64,000 nt of DNA from Hyphomicrobiales bacterium (GTDB taxonomy: Bacteria > Pseudomonadota > Alphaproteobacteria > Rhizobiales > Rhizobiaceae): contig UBWZ01000008.1 of NCBI GenBank assembly GCA_900469345.1, forward strand, positions 372,001 through 436,000. The letters run 5' to 3'. The notes under the pieces are model-generated. The model saw nothing but the letters and a program-made list of their open reading frames with translations, made no database searches and was not told where the DNA came from. The translations under genes were made by a program, and so were the position numbers. Shown here piece after piece: positions 8,110 through 17,178 of the stretch. The number at the start of each line of letters is the position of its first letter. Positions within the stretch are counted from its first letter, which is position 1.

Positions 8110-10782
8110 ATGGGGGAATGGGTCTACCGTTTCGGCGGTGGCAAGGCGGAAGGCGGGGCAGGAGATGTCGAGCGCCTGGGCGGAAAGGGAGCCCATCTTG
8201 CGGAAATGGCGAGCCTCGGCCTGCCGGTGCCGCCGGGGCTGACCATCGTCTGCGACGCCTGCACGCATTATTTCAGCAATGGCCGGAGCTTGCCGGAGGG
8301 CCTCAAGCAGGAGGTGCTGGACGGCGTCTCGGCGATGGAGATTTTGACCGGTCGCGTCTTTGGCGCGAGCAGCCGACCGCTTCTCCTGTCCGTCCGCTCC
8401 GGCGCCCGGGCATCGATGCCGGGCATGATGGATACGGTCCTCAATCTCGGCCTCAACGACGAGACGGTCCAGGCGCTTGCGCAGGACGCCGGGGATCCGC
8501 GCTTTGCCTGGGACAGCTACCGCCGTTTTATCCAGATGTATGGCTGCGTCGTCATGGGTCTCGATCACGAGGTGTTCGAGGAGATCCTCGAGGACGAGAA
8601 GGCCAGGGCCGGCCACGAATACGACACCGAGCTCTCCGCCGCCGAGTGGCAGGAGGTGGTCCAGCTCTACAAGCACGTCATCGAGGAGGAACTGGGCGAA
8701 AGCTTTCCGCAGGATCCTCACCTCCAGCTCTGGAGGGCGATCGGGGCAGTGTTTGCCAGCTGGATGAACCCGCGCGCTGCCACCTTCCGCATGCTTCACC
8801 GGATTCCGGAGGCCTGGGGCACGGCCGTCAACGTCCAGGCCATGGTGTTCGGCAATCTCGGATCGTCCTCGGCCACCGGCGTTGCCTTCACCCGCAATCC
8901 GTCGACCGGCGAGAATGCGCTCTACGGAGAGTTTCTCGTCAATGCTCAAGGGGAGGATGTGGTGGCGGGTATCCGCACGCCGCAGTCGATCACCGAAGAA
9001 GCAAGGCTCGCCTCCGGCTCCGAAAAGCCGTCCATGGAAAAGCTGATGCCGCAGGTCTTCAAGGACTTCCGCGCGATCTGCACCCGGCTGGAGGCCCACT
9101 ACCGCGACATGCAGGATGTCGAGTTCACCATCGAGCAGGGCAAGCTCTGGATGCTGCAGACCCGCTCGGGCAAGCGCACGACGCGGGCCGGCATGAAGAT
9201 CGCCGTCGACATGGTGGAGGAGGGGCTGATCACCCGGCAGGAGGCGATCTGCCGGATCGAGCCGCCCTCGCTCGACCAGCTGCTTCACCCCACCATCGAC
9301 CCGAGGGTCGAGCGGCATGTGCTCGGCTCCGGCCTGCCGGCCTCTCCGGGTGCGGCAACCGGCGCCATCGTTTTCACCGCCGAAGAGGCTGTGCAGGCGA
9401 GCGAGGAGGGCCGCAAGGTGATCCTGGTGCGCATCGAGACCAGTCCCGAGGATATTCACGGCATGCATGCCGCCGAAGCCGTGTTGACCACCCGCGGCGG
9501 CATGACCAGCCACGCCGCCGTTGTCGCCCGCGGCATGGGCATTCCCTGCGTCGTCGGCGCTGGCTCGATGCGTGTCGATCTGCGCAACGAAACCCTCGCG
9601 GCTGCGGGTGGCGTCGTCCTGCGCCGCGGCGACATCGTCACCATTGATGGCTCGACCGGGCATGTCCTGCGCGGCATGGTGCCGATGATCCAGCCGGCCC
9701 TGTCGGGCGATTTCGCCAAGCTGATGGCCTGGGCCGACGAGACCCGGCGCATGGCCGTGCGAACCAATGCCGACACGCCCCAGGACGCCAAGGCTGCCCG
9801 TGCCTTCGGTGCGGAAGGCATTGGCCTTTGCCGCACCGAACACATGTTCTTCGAGGGCGAGCGCATCCATGCGATGCGCGAGATGATCCTTGCCGAAGAC
9901 GAGACCGGCAGGCGCACCGCGCTCGCCAAGCTCTTGCCCTATCAGCGGTCCGATTTTACCGAGCTGTTCTCGATCATGCACGGCCTGCCGGTGACCATCC
10001 GCCTGCTTGATCCGCCGCTGCACGAATTCCTGCCGAAGACCGAGGCCGAGATCGACGACGTGGCACGTGCCATGAACATGCCGCCGGCCTTTCTCGCCCG
10101 CCGCATCGATGCGCTGCACGAGTTCAACCCGATGCTTGGCCTGCGCGGCTGCCGGCTGGCCATTTCCTATCCCGAGATCGCCGAGATGCAGGCGCGCGCC
10201 ATCTTCGAGGCGGCGGTGGCAGCCGCCCGCACGACCGGCGAGCCGGTCGAGCTGGAAATTCTCGTGCCGCTCGTCAGCCTTCGGGCCGAGCTCGATTACG
10301 TCAAGGGCGTGATCGACCGGGTCGCGGCCGAGGTCGGGACCGAAAGCGGCACTCCGATCGCCTACCTTGCCGGCACCATGATCGAACTGCCCCGCGCAGC
10401 CTTGCGCGCCCATGTGATCGCCGAGACCGCGGAATTCTTCTCCTTCGGCACCAACGACCTGACGCAGACGACCTTCGGCATTTCGCGCGACGATGCGGCG
10501 GGCTTCATCCCGACCTACCAGAGGAAGGGCATCATCGAGCATGACCCCTTTATCTCGCTCGATTTCGACGGCGTGGGCGAGCTCATCCAGATCGCCGCCG
10601 AGCGGGGACGCCGCGCCCGTCCCGATCTGAAGCTCGGCATTTGCGGCGAGCATGGCGGCGATCCCGCCTCGATCCGCTTCTGCGAGCAGATCGGCCTGGA
10701 TTACGTCTCCTGTTCGCCCTTCCGCGTGCCGATCGCCCGCCTTGCCGCCGCCCAGGCTGCCATCGAACGGAAAAAATCATGA
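8110..10782 (+). CDS. ppdK: Pyruvate, phosphate dikinase
   Basis: An 890-residue PPDK that interconverts pyruvate + ATP + Pi and PEP + AMP + PPi. The N-terminal ATP-grasp domain spans about 1-340. The swivelling phosphohistidine domain contains TRGGMTSHAAVVARGMG with catalytic His468. The C-terminal TIM barrel carries Cys845 in GICGEHGG. Length fits the family. GGAGAGCAGG precedes the ATG. Its stop overlaps the next start (ATGA), so the GNAT gene is translationally coupled. In rhizobia PPDK serves gluconeogenesis from C4 acids alongside PckA. No PPDK regulatory protein gene is adjacent. Confidence 0.96.
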   Translation: MGEWVYRFGGGKAEGGAGDVERLGGKGAHLAEMASLGLPVPPGLTIVCDACTHYFSNGRSLPEGLKQEVLDGVSAMEILTGRVFGASSRPLLLSVRSGARASMPGMMDTVLNLGLNDETVQALAQDAGDPRFAWDSYRRFIQMYGCVVMGLDHEVFEEILEDEKARAGHEYDTELSAAEWQEVVQLYKHVIEEELGESFPQDPHLQLWRAIGAVFASWMNPRAATFRMLHRIPEAWGTAVNVQAMVFGNLGSSSATGVAFTRNPSTGENALYGEFLVNAQGEDVVAGIRTPQSITEEARLASGSEKPSMEKLMPQVFKDFRAICTRLEAHYRDMQDVEFTIEQGKLWMLQTRSGKRTTRAGMKIAVDMVEEGLITRQEAICRIEPPSLDQLLHPTIDPRVERHVLGSGLPASPGAATGAIVFTAEEAVQASEEGRKVILVRIETSPEDIHGMHAAEAVLTTRGGMTSHAAVVARGMGIPCVVGAGSMRVDLRNETLAAAGGVVLRRGDIVTIDGSTGHVLRGMVPMIQPALSGDFAKLMAWADETRRMAVRTNADTPQDAKAARAFGAEGIGLCRTEHMFFEGERIHAMREMILAEDETGRRTALAKLLPYQRSDFTELFSIMHGLPVTIRLLDPPLHEFLPKTEAEIDDVARAMNMPPAFLARRIDALHEFNPMLGLRGCRLAISYPEIAEMQARAIFEAAVAAARTTGEPVELEILVPLVSLRAELDYVKGVIDRVAAEVGTESGTPIAYLAGTMIELPRAALRAHVIAETAEFFSFGTNDLTQTTFGISRDDAAGFIPTYQRKGIIEHDPFISLDFDGVGELIQIAAERGRRARPDLKLGICGEHGGDPASIRFCEQIGLDYVSCSPFRVPIARLAAAQAAIERKKS

Positions 10783-11210
10783 CCGGCATCACTGTCCTGG
10801 ACGTTCCCGTCTTCAGCACGCTCTGCAACGAAGGCTTTCGCCTGCGCCGCGAGGTCTTCATCATCGAACAGAAGGTCCCGCCGGAGGAAGAGTTCGATGC
10901 CGACGATCTGACCGCGTTCCATGCGGTGGCGATCATCGACGGCGACGTCTGCGGCACGCTGCGGGTCATCGAAGCGGCGGACTATCTGAAGATCGGGCGC
11001 GTCGTCACCGGCATGCCTTGGAGGGGAAAGGGCGTCGCAAGCGCCATGATGCACCACGTTATGCAGGCCCATCACCAAAGGCGCGAAGGCCGCTTCCACC
11101 TGTCGGCCCAGAGCGACAAGGTCGCGCTCTACGCCCGCTTCGGCTTTCAGCCTTACGGCACAGAGTACCTGGACGTCGGCATCCCTCACGTCAACATGAG
11201 AAACTTCTAG
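10779..11210 (+). CDS. GNAT-family N-acetyltransferase
   Basis: A 143-residue acetyltransferase of the ElaA/YjcF-like GNAT type. The acetyl-CoA loop is VVTGMPWRGKGVASAMM and the C-terminal ARFGFQPYGTEYLDVGIPHV is typical. The ATG is embedded in the ppdK stop (ATGA), which fixes the start and shows translational coupling. The substrate is unknown. The link to PPDK is notable, because protein acetylation is a known control of central-carbon enzymes, but that is only an inference here. Confidence 0.85.
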   Translation: MTGITVLDVPVFSTLCNEGFRLRREVFIIEQKVPPEEEFDADDLTAFHAVAIIDGDVCGTLRVIEAADYLKIGRVVTGMPWRGKGVASAMMHHVMQAHHQRREGRFHLSAQSDKVALYARFGFQPYGTEYLDVGIPHVNMRNF

Positions 11211-11232
11211 ACGCCCAGGGCTGGAACGCTCT

Positions 11233-12591
11233 CTACTTCACCGCCGCGGTCTGCTGCGCCGGCGTTACCCGCCAGACGGTGTTGCCGACGTCGTCGGCGA
11301 TCAGAAGAGCACCGCTCTTGTCGATCGCCACGCCCACCGGTCGGCCGCGCGCGGCAAGGTTCTGGTCGAGGAAGCCGGTCACGACATCCTCTGCCTTGCC
11401 TTCCGGTTTGCCGTCCTTGAACGGCACGAACACGACCTTGTAGCCGTTGAACTTGTCGCGGTCCCAGCTGCCGTGTTCACCGACGAATGCGCCGCCCTTG
11501 TACTTCGCAGGCAGGCTGTCGGCGGTGTTGAACGCCATGCCGAGCGGGGCCACGTGCGAGCTCAGCGCGTAATCCGGCATGATTGCCTTGGCGACCAGGT
11601 CTGGACGTTGCGGCTGCACGCGCGGATCGATGTGCTGGCCGTAATAGCTGTAGGGCCAGCCGTAGAACCCGCCATCCTTGACCGACGTCATGTAGTCCGG
11701 CACGAGATCCGGGCCCAGTTCGTCGCGTTCGTTGATGACCGCCCAGAGCGCACCTGTCGTCGGCTCGAAGGTGAGGCCGTTCGGGTTGCGCAGGCCATCG
11801 GCGAAGATCCGCCAGCGGCCGGTTGCCCGGTCCACCTCCCAGATCGCGGCGCGGTTCTTTTCCGCCTGCATGCCGTTTTCGGTGATGTTGCTGTTGGAGC
11901 CGACGCCGACATAGAGCAGCGACCCATCGGGGCTGGCGACAAGGCTCTTCGTCCAGTGATGGTCGATCGGGCCTCCCGGGAGCTCGGTCAATGGCTTGCC
12001 CGGGTCGGTGATCTTCGTGTCCCCTTCCTTGTAGGGATAGTGCATCAGCGAATCCGTGTTGGCGACGTAGAGGTCGCTGCCGACCAGAGCCACGCCGAAC
12101 GGCGAGCTCAGATGTTCGAGGAAGACGCTGCGGGTCTCCGGCTTGCCGTCTCCGTCTGCATCGCGCAGCAGGGTGACGCGGTTGCTTTCGCCGCCCTTTC
12201 CGCCGCTGCCGGTCGCAATCGACATGACGAGCCCCATCACGAGGTCCTTCGGCCGCTTGACCGGCTCGACACCTGGCCCCTGCGATTCGACGACGAGCAC
12301 GTCGCCGTTCGGCAGCACATAGAGGAACCGCGGGTGCTCGAGCCCGGTCGCCAGCGCCTCGATCTTGAGGCCGGGCGCGACGGTCGGCTTTTCGCCTTCC
12401 TTCCAGCCCACCGCCTTGGCGATGTTCATCGGCGGGAAGAGATACTGCTGCGGCTCGGGCAGCACGGGGTTCGGCCCGACCTGGCTCATCGGGTCGAAAT
12501 CATCGGCGCTTGCGGCCGGCAGTGCGCAGGCGGAGGCGAGAAGCAGGCCCGCCAGCCCTGTCAGTCCTGTGCGAAAATATGCGCGTGTCAT
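11233..12591 (-). CDS. PQQ-dependent sugar (sorbosone-type) dehydrogenase, secreted
   Basis: A 452-residue protein with a signal peptide (hydrophobic residues 8-26, ASA cleavage region) and a beta-propeller of the soluble glucose/sorbosone dehydrogenase family (GSDH). Recognisable parts are [21 protein letters not shown], the [20 protein letters not shown] blade, [10 protein letters not shown] and APLGMAF. It probably oxidises an aldose or related sugar in the periplasm; PQQ dependence is inferred from the family. Its ATG overlaps the DUF2231 stop (ATGA), so the two are one operon. It ends 22 bases from the convergent GNAT gene. Confidence 0.85.
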   Translation of the reverse strand: MTRAYFRTGLTGLAGLLLASACALPAASADDFDPMSQVGPNPVLPEPQQYLFPPMNIAKAVGWKEGEKPTVAPGLKIEALATGLEHPRFLYVLPNGDVLVVESQGPGVEPVKRPKDLVMGLVMSIATGSGGKGGESNRVTLLRDADGDGKPETRSVFLEHLSSPFGVALVGSDLYVANTDSLMHYPYKEGDTKITDPGKPLTELPGGPIDHHWTKSLVASPDGSLLYVGVGSNSNITENGMQAEKNRAAIWEVDRATGRWRIFADGLRNPNGLTFEPTTGALWAVINERDELGPDLVPDYMTSVKDGGFYGWPYSYYGQHIDPRVQPQRPDLVAKAIMPDYALSSHVAPLGMAFNTADSLPAKYKGGAFVGEHGSWDRDKFNGYKVVFVPFKDGKPEGKAEDVVTGFLDQNLAARGRPVGVAIDKSGALLIADDVGNTVWRVTPAQQTAAVK

Positions 12592-13037
12592 TCTGCAACT
12601 CCTACCCGGTGACGGTAAACCATGGCCCAGCCCATCCAGCCGGTGAACAGCAGCAGCACCACGGTCACGGCCGACAGCGTCAGGCCCCAGGGAACGACCG
12701 AAGTCCAGGCATCGTGGGTGTGGACGAACATGTTGATGGTGGCGACGATCAGGACAATCAGATTGCCGATCACATGCGGCCAGGCGGGCGCCTGCTTCCG
12801 GATGTTCCGGTCGCCGATGAAATCGACAAGGCCGGCGATGGCGGCGATGATGCCGAGCACGACCCCGGCGCTGACCAGCCAGGACGAGAAATTCGACCAC
12901 ATCATCTCGGCTGACCGCCAGTATGCGATGTCGGTCAGAAGCGCCCCGACGAAGCAGGCGATGGGAAACGGCACCAGCATGGGATGAATGGGATGCTTGG
13001 CGATACGTGCGGTGGAACGTGGGGAAAAATCGGCCAT
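12588..13037 (-). CDS. DUF2231 membrane protein
   Basis: A 149-residue integral membrane protein with four predicted helices and the DUF2231 opening [22 protein letters not shown]. The start is the ATG at 13037, where the protein becomes DUF2231-like; the longer upstream frame is not. It is the first gene of a two-gene operon with the sugar dehydrogenase. DUF2231 proteins often lie beside GSDH-type dehydrogenases and may be redox or electron-transfer membrane partners, but no function is established. Confidence 0.85.
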   Translation of the reverse strand: MADFSPRSTARIAKHPIHPMLVPFPIACFVGALLTDIAYWRSAEMMWSNFSSWLVSAGVVLGIIAAIAGLVDFIGDRNIRKQAPAWPHVIGNLIVLIVATINMFVHTHDAWTSVVPWGLTLSAVTVVLLLFTGWMGWAMVYRHRVGVAE

Positions 13038-13242
13038 GGCGATATCCTTGAGGGCGATGCTCCGTAACCCTGCAAAGCCCCATTGGTTCCGGCATTGCGG
13101 CCGGCGCTGTGACCTCGGGCAGTCTCCGGGTTCGCAGTGTCTTGCCGCTTCGGTTTTTCCGATCGGCGCTGCCGAGCATTTCCTTCCTGTAGAAGCTGCT
13201 TTAAGAAGAAGCACACCTTCCCCCTGGAGCCAGTTCGACCTG

Positions 13243-14136
13243 ATGACAGTCCGTTTCGTTCGGCCCGTTTCCCACTCGGCTTATGCCGGCCGCCGGCTGG
13301 CCTTTTCGGGGCTTCTGCTGGCCGTGATCGCGGCGCTCGCGCATCGCTTCGGACCGCTGACCGAGCCGGACTTCCTAGCCCTCCTGTTCCTCGCCGCAGC
13401 CATTGCCGCGGTGTCGCTGCCGCTGTCGGCGGCGGGTCTGTTGCGGCTGTGGCAGGTGGGGGCGAAGGGCGGCCTGGCGGCGGCCAAGGGCATTCTCTAT
13501 GCCGCCGTGCCGCTGGGCATCGTCGGCTACGGCGTGTTCGCCTATCTGACTTTGCCGCGCCTCTACGACGTGTCGACCGATACCGCCGATCCGCCCGTTT
13601 TCCTGGCGCAGGCGCGTGCCAACCAGGAATGGATGCCGCGCCCGGACGGTGTAACCTCGGTGGAACGGCGCACCCAGCTTGCCGCCTATCCGGCGCTGAC
13701 CGGGAGGCGCTACGAAGGCGCCCTCGACCGCGTCTACCTGGGCGTCCAGAAGGCGGTGGCCGGCGCACGCATCACCATTACCCGCAAGGAGGGCATGGAA
13801 CTGGTGGCGCCCGACCTCTCCGCCAGGACGACGCCGCGCGACGACCAGGCGCCGGTGCCCGATGTGGCGCCCATTCCGCTGCCGCGGCCGGAACCGTCCC
13901 TGGCGCCCTCCTACGGGACGCCGGGCGACGTGCTGCTGCAGGGCGAAACCCGCACGCTGATCCTCGGCCTCGATTTCGATCTGGTCATCCGGCTGCGCGA
14001 GGATGCCGAGACGACTTCCGTCGACCTGCGCGTCCAGTCCCGGTACGGGCCGCACGATCTGGGTGTCGGCGCGGCGATCGCGCAGGATTTCCTGGCGCGG
14101 CTTGATGCTGAGTTGCTGGGGCTGGCCGGCGGCTAG
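13243..14136 (+). CDS. DUF1499 membrane-anchored protein
   Basis: A 297-residue protein with three hydrophobic helices in the first 115 residues (about 18-35, 45-65 and 85-105), followed by a soluble DUF1499 domain from about 118. A proline-rich insert (PIPLPRPEP) lies within it. The start is the ATG at 13243; the frame is open further upstream, but that part overlaps the divergent DUF2231 gene and its promoter. Function unknown. It is convergent with the MBL gene. Confidence 0.75.
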   Translation: MTVRFVRPVSHSAYAGRRLAFSGLLLAVIAALAHRFGPLTEPDFLALLFLAAAIAAVSLPLSAAGLLRLWQVGAKGGLAAAKGILYAAVPLGIVGYGVFAYLTLPRLYDVSTDTADPPVFLAQARANQEWMPRPDGVTSVERRTQLAAYPALTGRRYEGALDRVYLGVQKAVAGARITITRKEGMELVAPDLSARTTPRDDQAPVPDVAPIPLPRPEPSLAPSYGTPGDVLLQGETRTLILGLDFDLVIRLREDAETTSVDLRVQSRYGPHDLGVGAAIAQDFLARLDAELLGLAGG

Positions 14137-14169
14137 CCGCCCGTCGCGACGCCTTGGGGGCGGAACCAC

Positions 14170-15084
14170 TTAGGCCGGGCGGTATTCGCCGAGAAGCGAC
14201 GGCGGCCCTTCGGTCGTGACGTGCCCCTTTTCGACCAGATCCTCCAGATGCGCGAGCACGGACAGCGCCGCTGCCCCGTGCAGGCGAACATCGGTCCTGG
14301 CGTAGATCGCCCGCACCATGTCGGGGATCAGCCGGTCGCCGGACCGGATCCGCTCCAGCACCGCCCGCTCGCGCATCCGTCGGTGCGCACGAAGTCCGCG
14401 CAGGAAGGCGGCCGGCTCGCGCACCGGTCCGCCATGGCCGGGAAAGAAGATCCGGTCCTCGCGGGCGAGAAGCTTTTCGATCGATCCCATGAAATCGGCC
14501 ATGGAGCCGTCCGGCGGCGCGACGATCGTCGTTGCCCAGGCCATCACATGATCGGCGGAAAACACGATCCCGGTCTCATCGAGCGCGAAGGCGACGTGGT
14601 TTGCCGTGTGCCCCGGCGTATGGATGGCCGAAATTCGCCAGCCGTCGCCCGCGATGGCAGCGCCGTCGGCGATCGCGATGTCGGGCACGAATTCCGTATC
14701 GGCGCTTTCCGCGAACGGGTTGATCTCGCCCTCATGAAGCGGTCGTGAGGCACGATGCGGGCCTTGCCCGACCGTCAGTGCGCCGGTCTCGGCTTTGAGC
14801 CGCCGGGCAAGCGGCGAATGATCGCGGTGCGTATGGCTGACGAGGATATGGCTGACCTGCCGGCCGCCAAGCGCGGCCATCAGCGCCTCGAAATGCGCCG
14901 CATCGTCCGGGCCCGGATCGATCACCGCAACGCTCGGCCCGGCGCCGACGATATAACTGTTGGTGCCGTGGAAGGTAAACGGCGAGGGGTTGTTGACCGT
15001 CAGCCGCTGCACACCGGTCGCGACCGGGACGGGAATGCCATGCGCGGCCACAAATTCGAGATCGAAGTCGATGTCTTCGTTCAT
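14170..15084 (-). CDS. MBL-fold metallohydrolase (LACTB2-like)
   Basis: A 304-residue metallo-beta-lactamase-fold hydrolase. The metal site HxHxDH is SHTHRDHSPLARRL, with further ligands in IHTPGHTANHVAF, FSADHVMAW and FFPGHGGPV. A C-terminal winged-helix-like part (LSVLAHLEDLVEKGHV) is typical of the LACTB2/RNase BN-like group. It is probably a hydrolase of a thioester or phosphoester; the substrate is not readable. It shares its strand with the small lipoprotein gene upstream, across a gap of 135 bases. Confidence 0.88.
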   Translation of the reverse strand: MNEDIDFDLEFVAAHGIPVPVATGVQRLTVNNPSPFTFHGTNSYIVGAGPSVAVIDPGPDDAAHFEALMAALGGRQVSHILVSHTHRDHSPLARRLKAETGALTVGQGPHRASRPLHEGEINPFAESADTEFVPDIAIADGAAIAGDGWRISAIHTPGHTANHVAFALDETGIVFSADHVMAWATTIVAPPDGSMADFMGSIEKLLAREDRIFFPGHGGPVREPAAFLRGLRAHRRMRERAVLERIRSGDRLIPDMVRAIYARTDVRLHGAAALSVLAHLEDLVEKGHVTTEGPPSLLGEYRPA

Positions 15085-15219
15085 GGCTTCCTGCCCGCCT
15101 GCCGGCTCGTGCCGGCCGGACTTGCCCTGTGCCGGGCCTTGCTGCGTGACGGGCGCCGATTGCGTCGCCGCCCGTCCGTTCGGTGCTGCCGCGGCAGTGA
15201 GCCGCGATCCGGCAGCGGC

Positions 15220-15582
15220 TTACTTGGCCGCTGCGGTCAGCAGTTCCTCGCAGTAGCTCGGGCCGTTGGCGCCGGGGCGGTCGGCAGTGATGGTGATGTC
15301 GCGGATCACGTAGTCCTCGTTGACCGTGATCTTGGCCGAGCAGCTGACGCTGGCCGTCTTGCCGTTGCCAAGCTTCACGCGGGTGTAACCGCCGCGCCAG
15401 TTGTAGATCGTGCTGGAGCCGTCCTGTGCATCGCTGAGCGGCGGGCTGTATTTCGCGAAGAATTCGCCGGCCGAACGGCCGACCCAGCGCTGGGAAATCG
15501 GGCTCTGCGAGACAGTGACCGTGGTGCAGGCCGAAAGGGCGATGGCGAGAATGGCAGTCGTTGCGATGACGCGGCGCTTCAT
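15220..15582 (-). CDS. Small putative lipoprotein
   Basis: A 120-residue protein with a lipoprotein signal: basic MKRR, a hydrophobic stretch and the lipobox LSAC. The mature part starts at about Cys19. Later segments include SQRWVGRSAGEFFAKYSPP and two Cys that could pair. It is conserved-looking but has no function recognised; it probably sits in the outer or inner membrane facing the periplasm. The ATG at 15582 is chosen because the longer frame only adds residues ahead of the signal peptide. Confidence 0.7.
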   Translation of the reverse strand: MKRRVIATTAILAIALSACTTVTVSQSPISQRWVGRSAGEFFAKYSPPLSDAQDGSSTIYNWRGGYTRVKLGNGKTASVSCSAKITVNEDYVIRDITITADRPGANGPSYCEELLTAAAK

Positions 15583-15803
15583 TGTCTTGACGGATCCTTG
15601 TGTCACGGGTGCGTCGCAAGGGACGCTTGGGGGAGGAGAAGGTGATGGCCCCCGATTACCAGATTTCGCAAGTCTTTCGCGAGACGCCACCGGCTCCGGC
15701 GGCCGAATTTTGGCTGGAGCCGCTTTTTTGCCACGCTTGCCGCCGCCCGCGGGTGAGCCGCGCGCCCGCCCGCTTTCGGCGTCGCAAATTTTTCATTAGG
15801 CCG

Positions 15804-15832
15804 CTTGTGGAACGCAAAAGCCTGTTCTATAG
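15804..15832 (+). promoter_or_regulatory. Promoter of tRNA-Pro
   Basis: CTTGTG at 15804-15809 and CTATAG at 15827-15832 are separated by 17 bases and match the alphaproteobacterial sigma-70 pattern CTTGAC-N17-CTATAT. The -10 box ends 15 bases before the tRNA. Confidence 0.6.
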
Positions 15833-15847
15833 AGGCGCCACTGGTCA

Positions 15848-15924
15848 CGGAGTGTAGCGCAGTCTGGTAGCGCACCACGTTCGGGACGTGGGGGTCGAGT
15901 GTTCGAATCACTCCACTCCGACCA
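15848..15924 (+). tRNA. tRNA-Pro (anticodon CGG)
   Basis: A 77-nt cloverleaf. The acceptor stem CGGAGTG pairs with the 3' CACTCCG-type strand, the anticodon stem CCACG/CGTGG encloses loop TTCGGGA (anticodon CGG, reads CCG), and the T loop is TTCGAATC. The terminal A-CCA is genomically encoded. It has its own promoter and a rho-independent terminator. It marks the border between the core-like left part and the sulfur region that begins about 200 bases later. Confidence 0.96.
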
Positions 15925-15929
15925 GTTTG

Positions 15930-15958
15930 AAACCCCGCTTCGGCGGGGTTTTTCGTTT
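15930..15958 (+). terminator. Rho-independent terminator of tRNA-Pro
   Basis: Stem AAACCCCGC/GCGGGGTTT with a TTCG tetraloop, followed by a T-rich tract (TTTTTCGTTT). It starts six bases after the tRNA. Confidence 0.92.
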
Positions 15959-16078
15959 CTCCCGATGAAGAATGAGGCGCCGAGTTGCTGCCCGTCTCGA
16001 CGCGAACGCCGCCCTCTCTCTGACGGACCTCACACTACGCGCAGAAACGCAAATAGGTGTCCGCCGGATACCGGCAGT

Positions 16079-16107
16079 GCCGGGGTCGCAAGTGCGTGGA
16101 CCCCGGC
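16079..16107 (-). terminator. 9-bp inverted repeat after the sulfonate operon
   Basis: GCCGGGGTC/GACCCCGGC with an 11-base spacer lies 12 bases past the end of the substrate-binding protein gene on the minus strand. It is well placed as that operon's terminator but lacks a T run on either strand, so it may only be a stabilising 3' stem. Confidence 0.45.
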
Positions 16108-16118
16108 CTGGCCCGACC

Positions 16119-17150
16119 CTAGTTGGACTGCTTTGCGTCGACTTCCTTGTAGGCTGCGTCCAGGTAGCTGCTGTCGATCCATTTGTCGTAATCGACAGAG
16201 CCCTTAAGCAGTTTGGCATCGGCCATGAACTGCTCCTCGCTTTTCAGCGAAGCAAGCGCTTCCGGGGTGACCTTCGGATCCTGGTAGAAGACGTTATCAC
16301 GATAGGTCTTGCGAACCGACTTTTCGGAGGACTTGGTTTCGTCAACGAAGATCTTGATCGTCTCGTCCGGATGGGCGTCCGCCCAGCGGGCGGTCTCGAT
16401 GTCGACCTTCAGCAGGCGCCTGACGAGGTCGGGATATTTCCGGACGAACTCGCCGTTTGCCGAGACGAGAAACGGAGCCGACCATTCCGGGTGGGAGGAG
16501 GCATCGAGGATGACCCGCGCCTGGCCTGTTTCGACCAGCTTGGCAGCGACATCGCCGCTTTCGACGACAGCATCGACGTCACCGCGCACCAGGGCCGGCC
16601 CCGAGGCGTCGAAGGCAAGGTTGAGGGATTCAACGTCGGCAAGCATCAGTCCGACGGATTTCAGCGCCTTGGCGAAGGTCGAGTGACGAACGGTGCCAGT
16701 CAGATAGGCGACCTTCTTGCCCTTGAGATCGTCGATCGACTTGATCGGGGAGTCGGTCTTGACGATGATGGCGGAGCCGTTTTCCTTCACGTAGCTTGAG
16801 AGACCGATCGCCTTGACGTCCGCGCCGGCTGCGGCCACGCGCAGAGCCGGGTTGTTACCGGTGTAGATGAATTCGACTGCGCCCGTTGCCAGGGCGGTTG
16901 TCGCTTCCGAGCCGCCATTGGTGAAGGCGATGAATTCGACCTTGATGCCGTCTTTTTCGAATTCCTTGGCAAGCGAACCGCTATGACGCTGAAGGATGAA
17001 CTTGAGGTGGCCGGGTGCCGTGCTGCCGATGCGGATGATGTCCGGCTTGTCGGCAGCCAACGCAGGCGCGACGGCTGCCCCGCCGAGTGCAAGGGCGGCG
17101 AAAGCACTCAAAAGCGTTCGGCGCAGGATGGTCGGGTAGGACTGGGTCAT
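16119..17150 (-). CDS. Sulfonate-type ABC transporter substrate-binding protein
   Basis: A 343-residue periplasmic binding protein of the SsuA/TauA (NMT1-like) family. The signal peptide has paired Arg (LRRTLLSAF) and ALAAD cleavage, so Tat export is possible. Diagnostic parts are IRIGSTAPGHLKFILQ, GVAVEF-type loop text ALATGAVEFIYTGNNPAL and DDLKGKKVAYLTGTV. It is the last gene of a six-gene operon running 21512 to 16119, with 28 bases to the permease. An organic sulfonate or sulfate ester is the likely ligand by family and context. Confidence 0.85.
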   Translation of the reverse strand: MTQSYPTILRRTLLSAFAALALGGAAVAPALAADKPDIIRIGSTAPGHLKFILQRHSGSLAKEFEKDGIKVEFIAFTNGGSEATTALATGAVEFIYTGNNPALRVAAAGADVKAIGLSSYVKENGSAIIVKTDSPIKSIDDLKGKKVAYLTGTVRHSTFAKALKSVGLMLADVESLNLAFDASGPALVRGDVDAVVESGDVAAKLVETGQARVILDASSHPEWSAPFLVSANGEFVRKYPDLVRRLLKVDIETARWADAHPDETIKIFVDETKSSEKSVRKTYRDNVFYQDPKVTPEALASLKSEEQFMADAKLLKGSVDYDKWIDSSYLDAAYKEVDAKQSN

Positions 17151-17178
17151 GTCATGTCTCCTTGAGACGACGTTGGTA

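Noticed and set aside
7996-10653. 885-codon open frame opposite ppdK
   Set aside because: Antisense to a complete PPDK with all catalytic residues; no domain or ribosome site.
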